Below, piece after piece: positions 26,220 to 34,482 of a stretch of DNA of 64,000 nt. The DNA lies in contig NZ_CP031320.1 of the NCBI RefSeq assembly GCF_003355155.1, positions 6,809,861 to 6,873,860 on the forward strand, written 5' to 3'. The first letter of the stretch is position 1; every line of letters starts with the position of its first letter. Both the position numbers and the translations under genes were made by a program. Source of the DNA: Streptomyces armeniacus (GTDB lineage: Bacteria > Actinomycetota > Actinomycetes > Streptomycetales > Streptomycetaceae). Below the pieces are notes generated by a model. That model was given only the letters and a program-made list of their open reading frames with translations. It made no database searches and was not told the DNA's origin.

Positions 26220-26578
26220 GATGGAACTCCTCCTCCGTTAAGAAGCTGTCTCGGGTCCTGAAAGGACACGGTGACGAGCCTTCTGTGCAGTTGGCTCGTT
26301 TACTTCCTGCGCTCACACTAAGAAGCCGGGGAGCGGACGCCCATGTGTTTCGGAGGTGGCCGAAACGCAGCCGAGTTCCCACTGAAGAGACGGCTTTCTG
26401 TGCGGTTCAGGGGTCTGCCGCGGCCGGACTCTGCTCGCCGCGACAGGCGGGACAGTTGCTGATGCCGGTCGTACGGTGCCGGTGTGACAGGGGGCCGGGG
26501 TCCGGACGCCGCTGAGGACTCAACATGTGTTCGAGCGGCACCCGATGAAGGTCGGGACGGTTTCGTCATACTGCCCGT
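26220..26578. other. 359-base intergenic region, tRNA side to CHAT cassette
   Basis: This region lies between two divergent genes. It contains a perfect 7-bp inverted repeat, ACGAGCC (26274-26280) and GGCTCGT (26293-26299), with a 12-base loop in the leader of the secreted-protein gene. At the right end a TCATACT-like -10 lies so close to the CHAT GTG start (26579) that the transcript may be leaderless. No protein-coding pattern was seen in the remainder. Confidence 0.5.
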
Positions 26579-29410
26579 GTGCGGTGGTTGAGCGGAGCGA
26601 TTGTCCTCTGTGGTGTAGGGATGGCCGGCTGGGGGTGGTGGCTTGGACGGCGGCAAGGGCTCGTCTTCAGCTTGGACGAGGACCCCGAAAGCGGCGTTCA
26701 TGCGGCGCTGACGGCCGACGGGGCCGGTCAGTTCGCGTATCCCCTCGCCGCGCTCGTCCTCATGCTGCTGATCGTGGCGATGCTCCGGCGGCGCCGGGAG
26801 GACATCCGTACCGGGCTGGCGGCCTGGCGGGAGCATCCGGTCGTGCTCTCTGCCGGCGCGCTCGCCTGGGCCGCCGCGCCCTGGTGCGGTGCGCTGCTCT
26901 GGCTGCTCGTGCGGGACTGGGTGCTGGGTGTCCCGGCGGGCCGCCATCTGTCCCGCTGGGTGCTGGCCGACCGGCCGTTCGCCTGGTTCGTCGGCACGCT
27001 GCTCGCGATAACGGCCGTCTTCTTCGCGGTCATCGGGCCCTGGCTGACGGACCACCTCTTACGTGTGCTGCGCTATCGGCGACGGCTTGAGCGGCTCCGA
27101 CGGCAGGGAGAGGACGAGGCCCTGTCGCGAGGCATCCTGAAGCTCGGCGAGGAGATCGCCGAACGGCCCTACCGCGAGCAGACGCTGATCAGTCTGCTGC
27201 TGCGCATCCAAGCGGGCCGGCCCCAGGGCGAGTTGTTGGACAGCGTGCTGCGTACCCTGTCCCGCATCCCGCGTCTGGACGAGCCGGGCTGGCTGTTCAG
27301 GCTCAGCCCTCTGTGGGACTCCGAAGTGAGGGCGCGTCTGGTTCTCGCCGACGCCCTGGTGATCAACTACACCCGCACGCGGGCACGGCCGCACCTGGAC
27401 GTGGCCTTGCTCCTCCTCGAAGGGCTTCATCGCCGCCCGCCGGTCCTTGCCGGCCGCAGAGCGCGGGCCGCGGTCGCGCTGACTCTCGCCTGGGCCCTGG
27501 GCCTGCGCGATACGAGCCCCTCCGCCGCCGACGGCGACGACCTCGGCCGTGCCGTCGTCCTGGCAGAGCAGGCCGCCGCCGTGCTTCCCGCGGAGACTAC
27601 GGGCGGAACCCTGGGCCGGCTTCTGGTCAAGCGGTACGAGCGGCAGGCGGATGCGACCACGCTGGACCGGGCGATCGACGCGCTGCGGCCGGCCGGCCGG
27701 TCCCCCGCGCTGATCTGGGCACTGGTGCTCCGGCACCGTGCAACCGGTGAGGGAAACGACCTGGCGGAGGCCGTCGCGACCGCCCAAGACACGGTCGCCG
27801 AAGACCCGGACAGCGAGGAGGGACTGGCCATGCTGCTGTTCACCGTCACCCAGGTGCCGGCGTGGCTGTCCGGGCCGGAGCGTGACCTGGTGGCGGACCT
27901 GCTGGACGCGGTGGACCGCCTGCCGGATGTGTCGTATCCGCTGAACATGGTGTCCGCGCTGCTCAGAGCCGCCCTCGTCGTGGACGAGGACGACGAGGCG
28001 GCGCTCTCCTGGTACGAGCGCGCCCTGACGCTGGTCGAACAGTCGGCCTCCCTCGGGCTGAGCCTCGAAGACCGGAAGGCACAGCTCGGCAGCATGGCTC
28101 CGGCCCCCACCACCTTCGCGGACATCGCCCTGTCCATCGGGCAGGTCGAGCGAGCAGTGGAGCTGCTGGAACTTGGCCGGACCGTCATCTGGTCGCAGAC
28201 ACACCGGCTGCGCCGCAGCCTTGCGCCGCCCGGTGAGGCGGCGCGGCTGGAAGAGCTCCGCATCGCTCTGGACAGACCGGGCTACCCCGCACCGGGGCGC
28301 GACGACCTGCTGGCTGGATACCACGCGGCCGGTGCCCGCGCCGAGTTGGCCGCCACATGGGAGAAGCTGACCGCCGGGCAGGGTTCCGGCCGCCCCATGA
28401 GCTTCTCCGAGCTCCGGGAGGCGGCGCGCGGCGGGCCCGCCGTCATCATCAACGTCAGCGAAACGGGCTGCGCCGCGGTCGTCGTGCTGGCTGATCGTGA
28501 CCCGGTGCACATCAGGCTCCCCGACGCGGAACACGACAAGCTGGCCGGCCGGGCGGGCGGGCTGCTGCACCCCACCCTCGGGCCCAGGCGCGCCCTCTCC
28601 CTCGCCCGCCACCTGTGGGACGCCATCGCCGCCCCCGTCCTGGAAGTCGTCGAGCCACACCTCGGGTCGGACCGCCGTGTCTGGTGGTGCCCGACCGGCC
28701 CGCTGTCGGCCTTTCCCCTGCATCTGGCCGGTCACCATGACCGCAACAACGGGCCCGCGCTGATCGATTACGTCGTCTCGTCCTACACGCCCAGCTTGTG
28801 GGCGCTGCGGGAGGCCCGGCGGCTCGGGCCGGAGGCCGCGGTCCCCGCCCCGCCCCCGGCACTGCTGGCCGCCTCGCTGCGCGAGACCCCCGGCTGGCCC
28901 GAACTCGAGCACGCCGAAGAGGAGGCAGCGGTCGTCTCCGCCCGTTTTCCGGCGGCCAGAACGCTGAGTGAGCAGCACGTCACCGTCGCCGCGACGCGGG
29001 CCGCGCTCTACGACCATCCCTGGGTGCACATCGCGTGCCACGGCGATCAGGGCGGGCTGGTCCTGCGCGACGGACGTCTCGGCATGGACGAACTGGCGGA
29101 CATGGAACTGAAGGGCGGGCGCCTGGCGTTCCTGTCGGCCTGTGTCACGGCGCTCCCGGACGCCCAGGTAGTGGACGAGGTCCTCCATCCGGCCGCGGCA
29201 TTCCATCTGAACGGCTTCTCCCATGTGATCGGGACCATGTGGCAGATCGTCAGCTCGGACGCGCCGACGGTCGCGGACGACTTCTACCGCCTGCTGCTGA
29301 CCGAGGGATACGGGCCCGCCTCAGCACTCCACCAGGCACAGCGCCGACTGCGTGCCGAGCATCCGGGGGATCCCGCGCGCTGGGCACCCTTCGTACACAT
29401 GGGCCCGTGA
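26579..29410 (+). CDS. Membrane-anchored CHAT-domain (caspase-like) protease
   Basis: A 943-residue protein. Residues 1-165 contain four predicted transmembrane helices (around 5-25, 52-72, 88-112 and 133-157). Residues about 165-600 are helical and TPR-like. From about 620 to the C-terminus lies a CHAT domain with the caspase-type dyad: H821 in HIACHGDQGG and C855 in LAFLSACVT. It ends in the typical VIGTMWQIVSSDAPTVADDFYRLLL...ALHQAQRRLR. CHAT proteases cleave partner proteins in bacterial conflict, immunity or cell-death systems. The TPR part would sense or bind a partner, and the TM part places it at the membrane. It is followed 29 bases later by a small Cys/His protein and then a membrane protein, so an operon is likely. 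The GTG start (26579) is close to the -10. Confidence 0.88.
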   Translation: MRWLSGAIVLCGVGMAGWGWWLGRRQGLVFSLDEDPESGVHAALTADGAGQFAYPLAALVLMLLIVAMLRRRREDIRTGLAAWREHPVVLSAGALAWAAAPWCGALLWLLVRDWVLGVPAGRHLSRWVLADRPFAWFVGTLLAITAVFFAVIGPWLTDHLLRVLRYRRRLERLRRQGEDEALSRGILKLGEEIAERPYREQTLISLLLRIQAGRPQGELLDSVLRTLSRIPRLDEPGWLFRLSPLWDSEVRARLVLADALVINYTRTRARPHLDVALLLLEGLHRRPPVLAGRRARAAVALTLAWALGLRDTSPSAADGDDLGRAVVLAEQAAAVLPAETTGGTLGRLLVKRYERQADATTLDRAIDALRPAGRSPALIWALVLRHRATGEGNDLAEAVATAQDTVAEDPDSEEGLAMLLFTVTQVPAWLSGPERDLVADLLDAVDRLPDVSYPLNMVSALLRAALVVDEDDEAALSWYERALTLVEQSASLGLSLEDRKAQLGSMAPAPTTFADIALSIGQVERAVELLELGRTVIWSQTHRLRRSLAPPGEAARLEELRIALDRPGYPAPGRDDLLAGYHAAGARAELAATWEKLTAGQGSGRPMSFSELREAARGGPAVIINVSETGCAAVVVLADRDPVHIRLPDAEHDKLAGRAGGLLHPTLGPRRALSLARHLWDAIAAPVLEVVEPHLGSDRRVWWCPTGPLSAFPLHLAGHHDRNNGPALIDYVVSSYTPSLWALREARRLGPEAAVPAPPPALLAASLRETPGWPELEHAEEEAAVVSARFPAARTLSEQHVTVAATRAALYDHPWVHIACHGDQGGLVLRDGRLGMDELADMELKGGRLAFLSACVTALPDAQVVDEVLHPAAAFHLNGFSHVIGTMWQIVSSDAPTVADDFYRLLLTEGYGPASALHQAQRRLRAEHPGDPARWAPFVHMGP

Positions 29411-29439
29411 ACACGCTCCCGATGGGGCAGAGTTGAGGC

Positions 29440-29871
29440 ATGGCCCCGCTTTTCCGACGACGTGCACGCCGAACCGGCCCCGCGGCCACCCCGCCCCCGC
29501 CTGCTGACCTGAGTTCACCTCCGGAGGAGCCCGCACGGGCCCATGCCTGGCTCTGCGAGCATCTGCCGCTGCTGCGTGACGAAGCAGACCGCGACGGCTG
29601 GCGGCAGGAGCTGGAGGCCCAGGTAACGGCCGTACGGGAGGGGCAATCAGCCAAGGAGGCGCTGGACGTGCTGCTCCTGTCCGCGTCCGGCACCTTGCGC
29701 GGACCCGGCGAAGTGCCCCTGCGCGACGTGTGGGAGCAGGCTCCGATCGGACAACGCTTCCACTGTCCGAGTGCCGTATGCCCGCCGCGTGGTCGTCTCC
29801 AGGACGCGAGCGAGCCGTGGTGTCACATCGGCGACCAGCCGTTGCGTCCCACCACTTACGGGCTCGACTAG
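29440..29871 (+). CDS. CHAT-associated small protein with Cys/His-rich C-terminus
   Basis: A 143-residue soluble protein. A Pro/Arg-rich N-terminus is followed by a helical segment (ARAHAWLCEHLPLLRDEADRDGWRQELEAQVTAVREGQSAKEALDVLL, residues about 30-85). The C-terminal part (FHCPSAVCPPRGRLQDASEPWCHIGDQPL) has a C-x4-C...C-H spacing that could bind a metal like a degenerate zinc ribbon. I do not recognise a named family. Small helical or zinc-ribbon proteins next to CHAT proteases are known from bacterial conflict systems as adaptors or substrates, so that role is inferred from position. The ATG follows GAGTTGAGG. Confidence 0.7.
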   Translation: MAPLFRRRARRTGPAATPPPPADLSSPPEEPARAHAWLCEHLPLLRDEADRDGWRQELEAQVTAVREGQSAKEALDVLLLSASGTLRGPGEVPLRDVWEQAPIGQRFHCPSAVCPPRGRLQDASEPWCHIGDQPLRPTTYGLD

Positions 29872-29884
29872 GCGGCACGACGTC

Positions 29885-30748
29885 ATGGACGGTCTCCTCA
29901 ACGGCTTGGGCACCAAGTTCGCCGAGCGGTGGGTAACCCTGCTCGCGCTGCCCGGTCTGCTGTTCGCACTGACGCTCGCGCTGTCCTGGTGGCTGCACCC
30001 GCTCGGCGCGGCCCATGCCCTGGACCCGGCCCTGCTCAGCGACCGGTTGGACCAGGCGCCGCCCAGCTGGCTGGCGAGCACACCACACCGGCTGCTGTTC
30101 GCCGCGCTGGTGACCCTCACCGCGGCGGCCTCCGCCGGCGTGGCCACCGAGCTGAGCCGCCCCATCGCGCGGCTGTGGCTGGGACGCGGCCCGCGAAGCC
30201 GCCGCCTGCTTGCCCCGTTCCTCCGCCGACGTACCCGGCAGGCCGAGAGCCAGGCCCGGCGGGGTCATCGCCTGAACGACCGCTACCTGCCCGAACGGGC
30301 GACTCGCATCGGAGACCACCTGCTCCTCGCCGAGAAACGGGTGGCCGCCCAGTACGAGGTGGCGCTGGTCCGGGTATGGCCCCGGCTGTGGCAGTTGTGC
30401 GACGACAGCCAACGCGCACCCACCCAACTCGCCTGGGACCGTTACACCGCGGCATCGGTCAGAGCCGCGTGGTCCCTGGGCTACCTGGCTTTGGGCACGC
30501 TGTGGTGGCCGGCGGCCGTGGCCGGAGCCGCCCTTTGCCTCTCGGCCTGGACCGCCGCCCGCCGCGCAGCCGCCGAACTGGGCATCCTGGTCGAGGCATT
30601 GACCGACGTCAAACTCCAGGAGCTGGCCACAGCCCTGGGCGTGTCGCTGCCGCACGGCCGGTTCACCAAGGCCGACGGTCCAGTAGTCGAAAACATCCTG
30701 GACAAGGGCACGTTCCTCCCCGTAACCCCGGATGCCGGAGACCCTTAG
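29885..30748 (+). CDS. Multi-pass membrane protein of the CHAT cassette
   Basis: A 287-residue membrane protein of unknown family. Hydrophobic segments are at about residues 16-35 (VTLLALPGLLFALTLALSWWL), 68-88 (LLFAALVTLTAAASAGVATEL) and 195-225 (YLALGTLWWPAAVAGAALCLSAW), with an Arg-rich cytosolic loop between the second and third. It may be the membrane target or effector of the CHAT protease two genes upstream; this is inference from operon position. The start at ATG 29885 lacks a strong ribosome site. An in-frame GTG further upstream would overlap the preceding gene. Confidence 0.65.
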   Translation: MDGLLNGLGTKFAERWVTLLALPGLLFALTLALSWWLHPLGAAHALDPALLSDRLDQAPPSWLASTPHRLLFAALVTLTAAASAGVATELSRPIARLWLGRGPRSRRLLAPFLRRRTRQAESQARRGHRLNDRYLPERATRIGDHLLLAEKRVAAQYEVALVRVWPRLWQLCDDSQRAPTQLAWDRYTAASVRAAWSLGYLALGTLWWPAAVAGAALCLSAWTAARRAAAELGILVEALTDVKLQELATALGVSLPHGRFTKADGPVVENILDKGTFLPVTPDAGDP

Positions 30749-30874
30749 AAGTCATCTCAACCGGCGAGTCTGCGGCTCGCGGGGAACCGCGGCGCCGGCC
30801 GCCCGCGTCGTTCCCAGAAGCTGGGCGGGCGGCGCGAAACCGTCGGCGAATCAAGGGTTTCGGGGGAAGTTACT

Positions 30875-32089
30875 GTGTCACCGTCGTCACGGCGCGCCGC
30901 AATGTCCGGGTTGGCCGGGGCGCTGCTGCTCTCGCTGGCCGGCACCGCGTGCGGCGGCGGGAGCGAAGAGGGCGAGCCCGAGGAGAAGGACGCCAAGCCT
31001 CCGGCGCTGAAGCCGCTGTGGGAGCTCGAGGCGGAAGGGCTGAGGACCCTCTGGCAGCACGGCGACACCGTCGCCGTCGCCCGCGTGACCTCCACCAAGG
31101 GAGAGTTCTCCCTTTCGGGACACGCGGCGGACAGCGGTACGAAGAAGTGGTCCTTCGCGCTGCCCGACGGCGCCACTTCGGTCTGCGCCGTGTCCGAGAA
31201 GGTCAACTCCGCCGGACGGGGGCTCATCGGTCTGGAAAAGGGCGGTGAGTGCAGCATTCTGGCCGCGGTCGACGTTCAGGACGGCTCGCTCGGCTGGCAG
31301 AAACCGCTGGACGACGTCCAGTCCAACTCCCTGAAGTCCTCGGACTTGACCATCGGTGAGAAAGCCGCCGCGATCGGCGACAACTGCTTCTTCCACCAGC
31401 GTTTCGATGTCCAGGACGGCAGTGAGCTGCCGCCGCTGGTGAAGGACGACGACTGCGTCCTCACCAAGGACGAATCCGTCACAGCAATCCTGCACGAGCC
31501 GGACGACGAGAAGTCAGGCGGAAAGCGTGCCGCATCGACCCTCGAGCTGTACGGGACGGACACCGGAAAGCGGCTGTGGACGCGTTCCATCGAAGGCGAC
31601 AGCCTTCCGGAGATCATCGCCAGTGAGCCGTTGACCCTCGCGACCAGCGACGACGGTAGGAGAGCCGTCGAGACGTACGACTCCGACGGAAAGGCGACAG
31701 CCATCGTCGACGACTCCTCGGGAAGCATCGAGGTGGCCGCGGTCGGGGAGGGCGTACTGGTCATCGCGCAGAAAGGGAAATATCGCGCGTACGACCTCCG
31801 TGCGGGAAAGGAGCTCTGGTCCCGCAAGAAGAGTGATCGCTTCACCCCGGAGCTCGTGAAGCGAAACGGGATCATCTCCATCGAGGAGAGCCCGGAGGAG
31901 GCCGCGACCTTCCGGCTGACGAGGCACGACCTCCGCAACCCCGATCAGCGGGAGATGCTCGGAGCCGTCAAGTCCGAAGCTGTCGAGGTACTCGAAAGGG
32001 ACGCGAACAGTCTTTACGTGGTGGAGCTTCCGGGAGTCCCGGGCACCCTTCTCGCGGCGTACCCGCTGCCGGACAAAGGCGGCGAATAG
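30875..32089 (+). CDS. Putative lipoprotein with PQQ-like beta-propeller repeats
   Basis: A 404-residue exported protein. A signal sequence ends LLLSLAGTACGGGSEEGE, where the Cys is a likely lipidation site, though the lipobox is imperfect. The remainder is made of repeated strands of the PQQ-like type, with W-containing blades such as GTKKWSFALPDG, GSLGWQKPLDD, TGKRLWTRSIEGD and AGKELWSRKKSD. Proteins of this kind are surface-anchored binding or sensing modules. The GTG at 30875 follows GGGGGAAG. It lies 126 bases after the CHAT cassette and may be an independent unit. Confidence 0.8.
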   Translation: MSPSSRRAAMSGLAGALLLSLAGTACGGGSEEGEPEEKDAKPPALKPLWELEAEGLRTLWQHGDTVAVARVTSTKGEFSLSGHAADSGTKKWSFALPDGATSVCAVSEKVNSAGRGLIGLEKGGECSILAAVDVQDGSLGWQKPLDDVQSNSLKSSDLTIGEKAAAIGDNCFFHQRFDVQDGSELPPLVKDDDCVLTKDESVTAILHEPDDEKSGGKRAASTLELYGTDTGKRLWTRSIEGDSLPEIIASEPLTLATSDDGRRAVETYDSDGKATAIVDDSSGSIEVAAVGEGVLVIAQKGKYRAYDLRAGKELWSRKKSDRFTPELVKRNGIISIEESPEEAATFRLTRHDLRNPDQREMLGAVKSEAVEVLERDANSLYVVELPGVPGTLLAAYPLPDKGGE

Positions 32090-32151
32090 CCGCCGTACCG
32101 GAGGACGAAAGCCCTTTGCGCTCGCTGCCGCCCCGCTGGTGAGGTGGCACG

Positions 32152-33123
32152 GTGACAGACCACGGTGAGGCGGCGGCTGTCCGGCCGTCGGCATTGGCTT
32201 GGGTGAGGCGGCACCTGGAGGCCGGTGAGCGGATCGTCGGTGCCCGGGCGTTGCACGGTGGCGTCACCGCCGAGATGCGGCGGCTGACCATCCGTACGCG
32301 GGACGGAGGCACCCGGGCCCTGGTGCTGCGGACCTATGTCGACCCGTTCTTCGTGGAGCGCGCCGAGGACTCGCTGGGCCGGGAGGCGGGCGCGCTGACC
32401 CTGCTCGCGGGGACCGGCGTACCGGCTCCCGGGCTGGTCGCGGTCGATCCGGCCGGGGCCCATTGCGAGTATCCGTCGCTCCTGATGACGCACGTCGCGG
32501 GCCGTACCGTCCTCGACGGCGAGGACCACGAGGGGCTGGAGACGCGCGTACGTCTGCTGGCCCGGCAACTCGTGGCGATCCACGCGGTGCGCCCGGCCGA
32601 ACGGCCCCGGGAGTACGAGGCGTTGACGACCGCCGACACCGTCGTCGTTCCGGCGGGCGCACGCGCGGCGGAGTGGGCCGCGGCGATCGATGTGATCCGC
32701 GACCCCGCGCCGCCTTACGAAGGGCGCTTCCTGCACCGGGACTTCCACCTCGGCAACGTGCTGTTCGACGCGTCGCCCTCGGGGCCGGCGGGGGACCGGA
32801 TCAGCGGAGTCGTCGACTGGGCAGGGGCCTCCTGGGGTCCGGCAGACCTCGATGTGGCGCACTGCTCGACCAATCTCGCGCTGCTGCACGGCCCGGAGTG
32901 GGGCCCGCGGTTCGCCGAGGCGTACGTGGGTGCCGGCGGGGTGCTGGCCGCCGCCGCGAGCGCGCGGCTGTACTGGCGGGTGCGGGACGCGCTGGCGTTC
33001 TCGGAGGAACTGCGGTCGGTGGCGCGGCCCTGGCGGGAGGCGGGCCGGACGGAATTGACGACGCGAGCCGTCGAGGAACGGCTGGACGCCTACGTCACGG
33101 CCTTGATGGTCGCGGCGGGCTGA
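32152..33123 (+). CDS. APH-like aminoglycoside phosphotransferase family kinase
   Basis: A 323-residue kinase-fold protein. The catalytic loop is FLHRDFHLGNVLFDA (HxDxxxxN, around residue 200) and the metal-binding segment is ISGVVDWAGASWGPADLDVAHCSTNL. The N-terminal lobe carries LRTYVDPFF and a nucleotide-loop region. The family includes antibiotic kinases as well as homoserine, choline and other small-molecule kinases, so resistance should not be assumed. The GTG at 32152 follows GGTGAGGTGG. The next genes form an XRE/LysE pair on the same strand. Confidence 0.85.
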   Translation: MTDHGEAAAVRPSALAWVRRHLEAGERIVGARALHGGVTAEMRRLTIRTRDGGTRALVLRTYVDPFFVERAEDSLGREAGALTLLAGTGVPAPGLVAVDPAGAHCEYPSLLMTHVAGRTVLDGEDHEGLETRVRLLARQLVAIHAVRPAERPREYEALTTADTVVVPAGARAAEWAAAIDVIRDPAPPYEGRFLHRDFHLGNVLFDASPSGPAGDRISGVVDWAGASWGPADLDVAHCSTNLALLHGPEWGPRFAEAYVGAGGVLAAAASARLYWRVRDALAFSEELRSVARPWREAGRTELTTRAVEERLDAYVTALMVAAG

Positions 33124-33169
33124 GCCGGTACGGCGGGGAGCGGGGTTTCCCAGCCCTCGCGTGGTTAGT

Positions 33170-33190
33170 TATAGTGAACCTGTGGTTCGC
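33170..33190 (+). promoter_or_regulatory. Promoter and inverted-repeat operator of the XRE/LysE pair
   Basis: A TATAGT -10 hexamer (33170-33175) is followed by GTGAACC (33174-33180), TGT and GGTTCGC (33184-33190). This is a 7-base inverted repeat with one mismatch, sitting over the likely transcription start. Its position fits repression by the adjacent XRE protein. Confidence 0.55.
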
Positions 33191-33227
33191 TGAAGTAGCC
33201 ATCTGGAGAGCGGAGAGCGAGGTGCCC

Positions 33228-33803
33228 ATGGCCGTCGAGCGGGAGCGGCGCGCGGTCGGTGGGGCCGCGGCCGCCGCCGGGGCGCAGGTGCGGCGGCGGC
33301 GGCAGCAGCGGGGGATGACGCGGGCCGAGCTGGCCCGTCGTACGGGGCTGAGCAAGGCGACCATGTCCCAGTTGGAGGCCGGGAACGGCAACCCCACCCT
33401 CGAGACGCTCGACACCATCGCCGTCGCCCTGTCGATCCCGCTCACCGACCTGCTGACCCGCGAGGGCGACGCGCGGACCGTGCACATCGCGGCCACCGCG
33501 GCGCACGAGGACGAGCCGACGCGGGAGTTGCTACGGCGGATCAGCGGCGGGCACAGCCTCGAGCTGTGGCGGCTGCGGCTGCCCGCTCACACCGGTGTCG
33601 ACGGTGTGCCGCACGCGCCCGGGACCATCGAGCATCTGCTCGTCGCCTCCGGGCGGCTCACCGCCGGGCCGGCCGAGGACCCGCGTGCGCTCGCCGCCGG
33701 GGACCTGCTGGCGTTCGCCGGGGACGCGCCGCACGTGTACCGGACGGACGGTACGGCCGCCGACGTCACCGTCGTCATCGCCTCGCCGGCCGCCGTCGGC
33801 TGA
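33228..33803 (+). CDS. XRE-cupin transcriptional regulator
   Basis: A 191-residue regulator. The N-terminal XRE helix-turn-helix (residues about 20-75: AQVRRRRQQRGMTRAELARRTGLSKATMSQLEAGNGNPTLETLDTIAVALSI) is followed by a C-terminal cupin-like sensor domain (PGTIEHLLVASGRLTAGPAEDPRALAAGDLLAFAGDAPHVYRT). XRE-cupin proteins next to LysE exporters typically sense an amino acid or related metabolite and control the exporter. Starts at ATG 33228 or GTG 33222 (GGAGAG upstream) are both possible. LysE follows after 34 bases. Confidence 0.9.
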   Translation: MAVERERRAVGGAAAAAGAQVRRRRQQRGMTRAELARRTGLSKATMSQLEAGNGNPTLETLDTIAVALSIPLTDLLTREGDARTVHIAATAAHEDEPTRELLRRISGGHSLELWRLRLPAHTGVDGVPHAPGTIEHLLVASGRLTAGPAEDPRALAAGDLLAFAGDAPHVYRTDGTAADVTVVIASPAAVG

Positions 33804-33837
33804 CCCGCGACACCCGCTGACCCCTGAGGAGTTCCAA

Positions 33838-34482
33838 GTGACCACCGCCGTACTCCCGTTGCTCGGCGCCTGGGCCGTGGCCGTCGTCAGTCCGGGCCCC
33901 GACTTCGTCATCACCCTCCGCACCGCCGCCGCCGACACCCGGCGGGCGGGGCTGTGGGTCGCGACGGGCGTCGTCTCGGGGATCGCGTGCTGGGCCGTGC
34001 TCGCGCTGCTGGGCCTGACCACGCTCCTGGACCGGCACCAGCACCTGTACCAGGCCGTACGGGCCGCCGGTGCCTGCTTCCTCATCTACTACGGCGCCAC
34101 CACCCTCTGGCGGACCTGGCGGCAGAGGGCCGAGGAGGCGCCGGACCCCGTCGGCGTACGGGCGGGGGCCGGGGCCCGAGCCCGTACGGGAAGCGCGCTG
34201 CGGCACTGGCGGCTCGGGCTGCTGACCAATCTGGCCAACCCGAAGGCCGTCGTCTTCTTCGGCGCCCTGTTCGCCGGTCTGCTGCCCGCCGGGACCAGCC
34301 CGGCCGAACGGGTCGTGCTGCTCGCCGTGATGCTGGCCATGGCGCTGGCCTGGTTCGGGCTGGTGGCCCTCGCGGTGGCCACGCCGCTGGTGACCGGCGC
34401 GTACCGGCGTGCGCGCCGGGCCATCGACACGGTGACCGGGGGAGTCTTCGCGGGGGTCGGCGCCGCGCTCATGCCCCGCTGA
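33838..34482 (+). CDS. LysE/RhtB family amino-acid exporter
   Basis: A 214-residue inner-membrane exporter with about six helices. It carries the family start (AVLPLLGAWAVAVVSPGPDFVITLRTAAAD) and the conserved GLLTNLANPKAVVFFGALFAGLLP. It is presumed to export an amino acid or analogue. A GAGGAG ribosome site precedes the GTG at 33838. It is co-transcribed with the XRE-cupin regulator. Its 3' end overlaps the convergent monooxygenase remnant by 14 bases. Confidence 0.92.
   Translation: MTTAVLPLLGAWAVAVVSPGPDFVITLRTAAADTRRAGLWVATGVVSGIACWAVLALLGLTTLLDRHQHLYQAVRAAGACFLIYYGATTLWRTWRQRAEEAPDPVGVRAGAGARARTGSALRHWRLGLLTNLANPKAVVFFGALFAGLLPAGTSPAERVVLLAVMLAMALAWFGLVALAVATPLVTGAYRRARRAIDTVTGGVFAGVGAALMPR

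Noticed and set aside
29321..30655. 444-aa minus-strand ORF opposite the CHAT cassette
   Set aside because: Composition and lack of any motif indicate antisense shadow; the plus-strand genes have ribosome sites and membrane helices.
32152..33123. Aminoglycoside resistance gene
   Set aside because: The kinase fold is shared with many housekeeping small-molecule kinases and nothing in the context suggests resistance.
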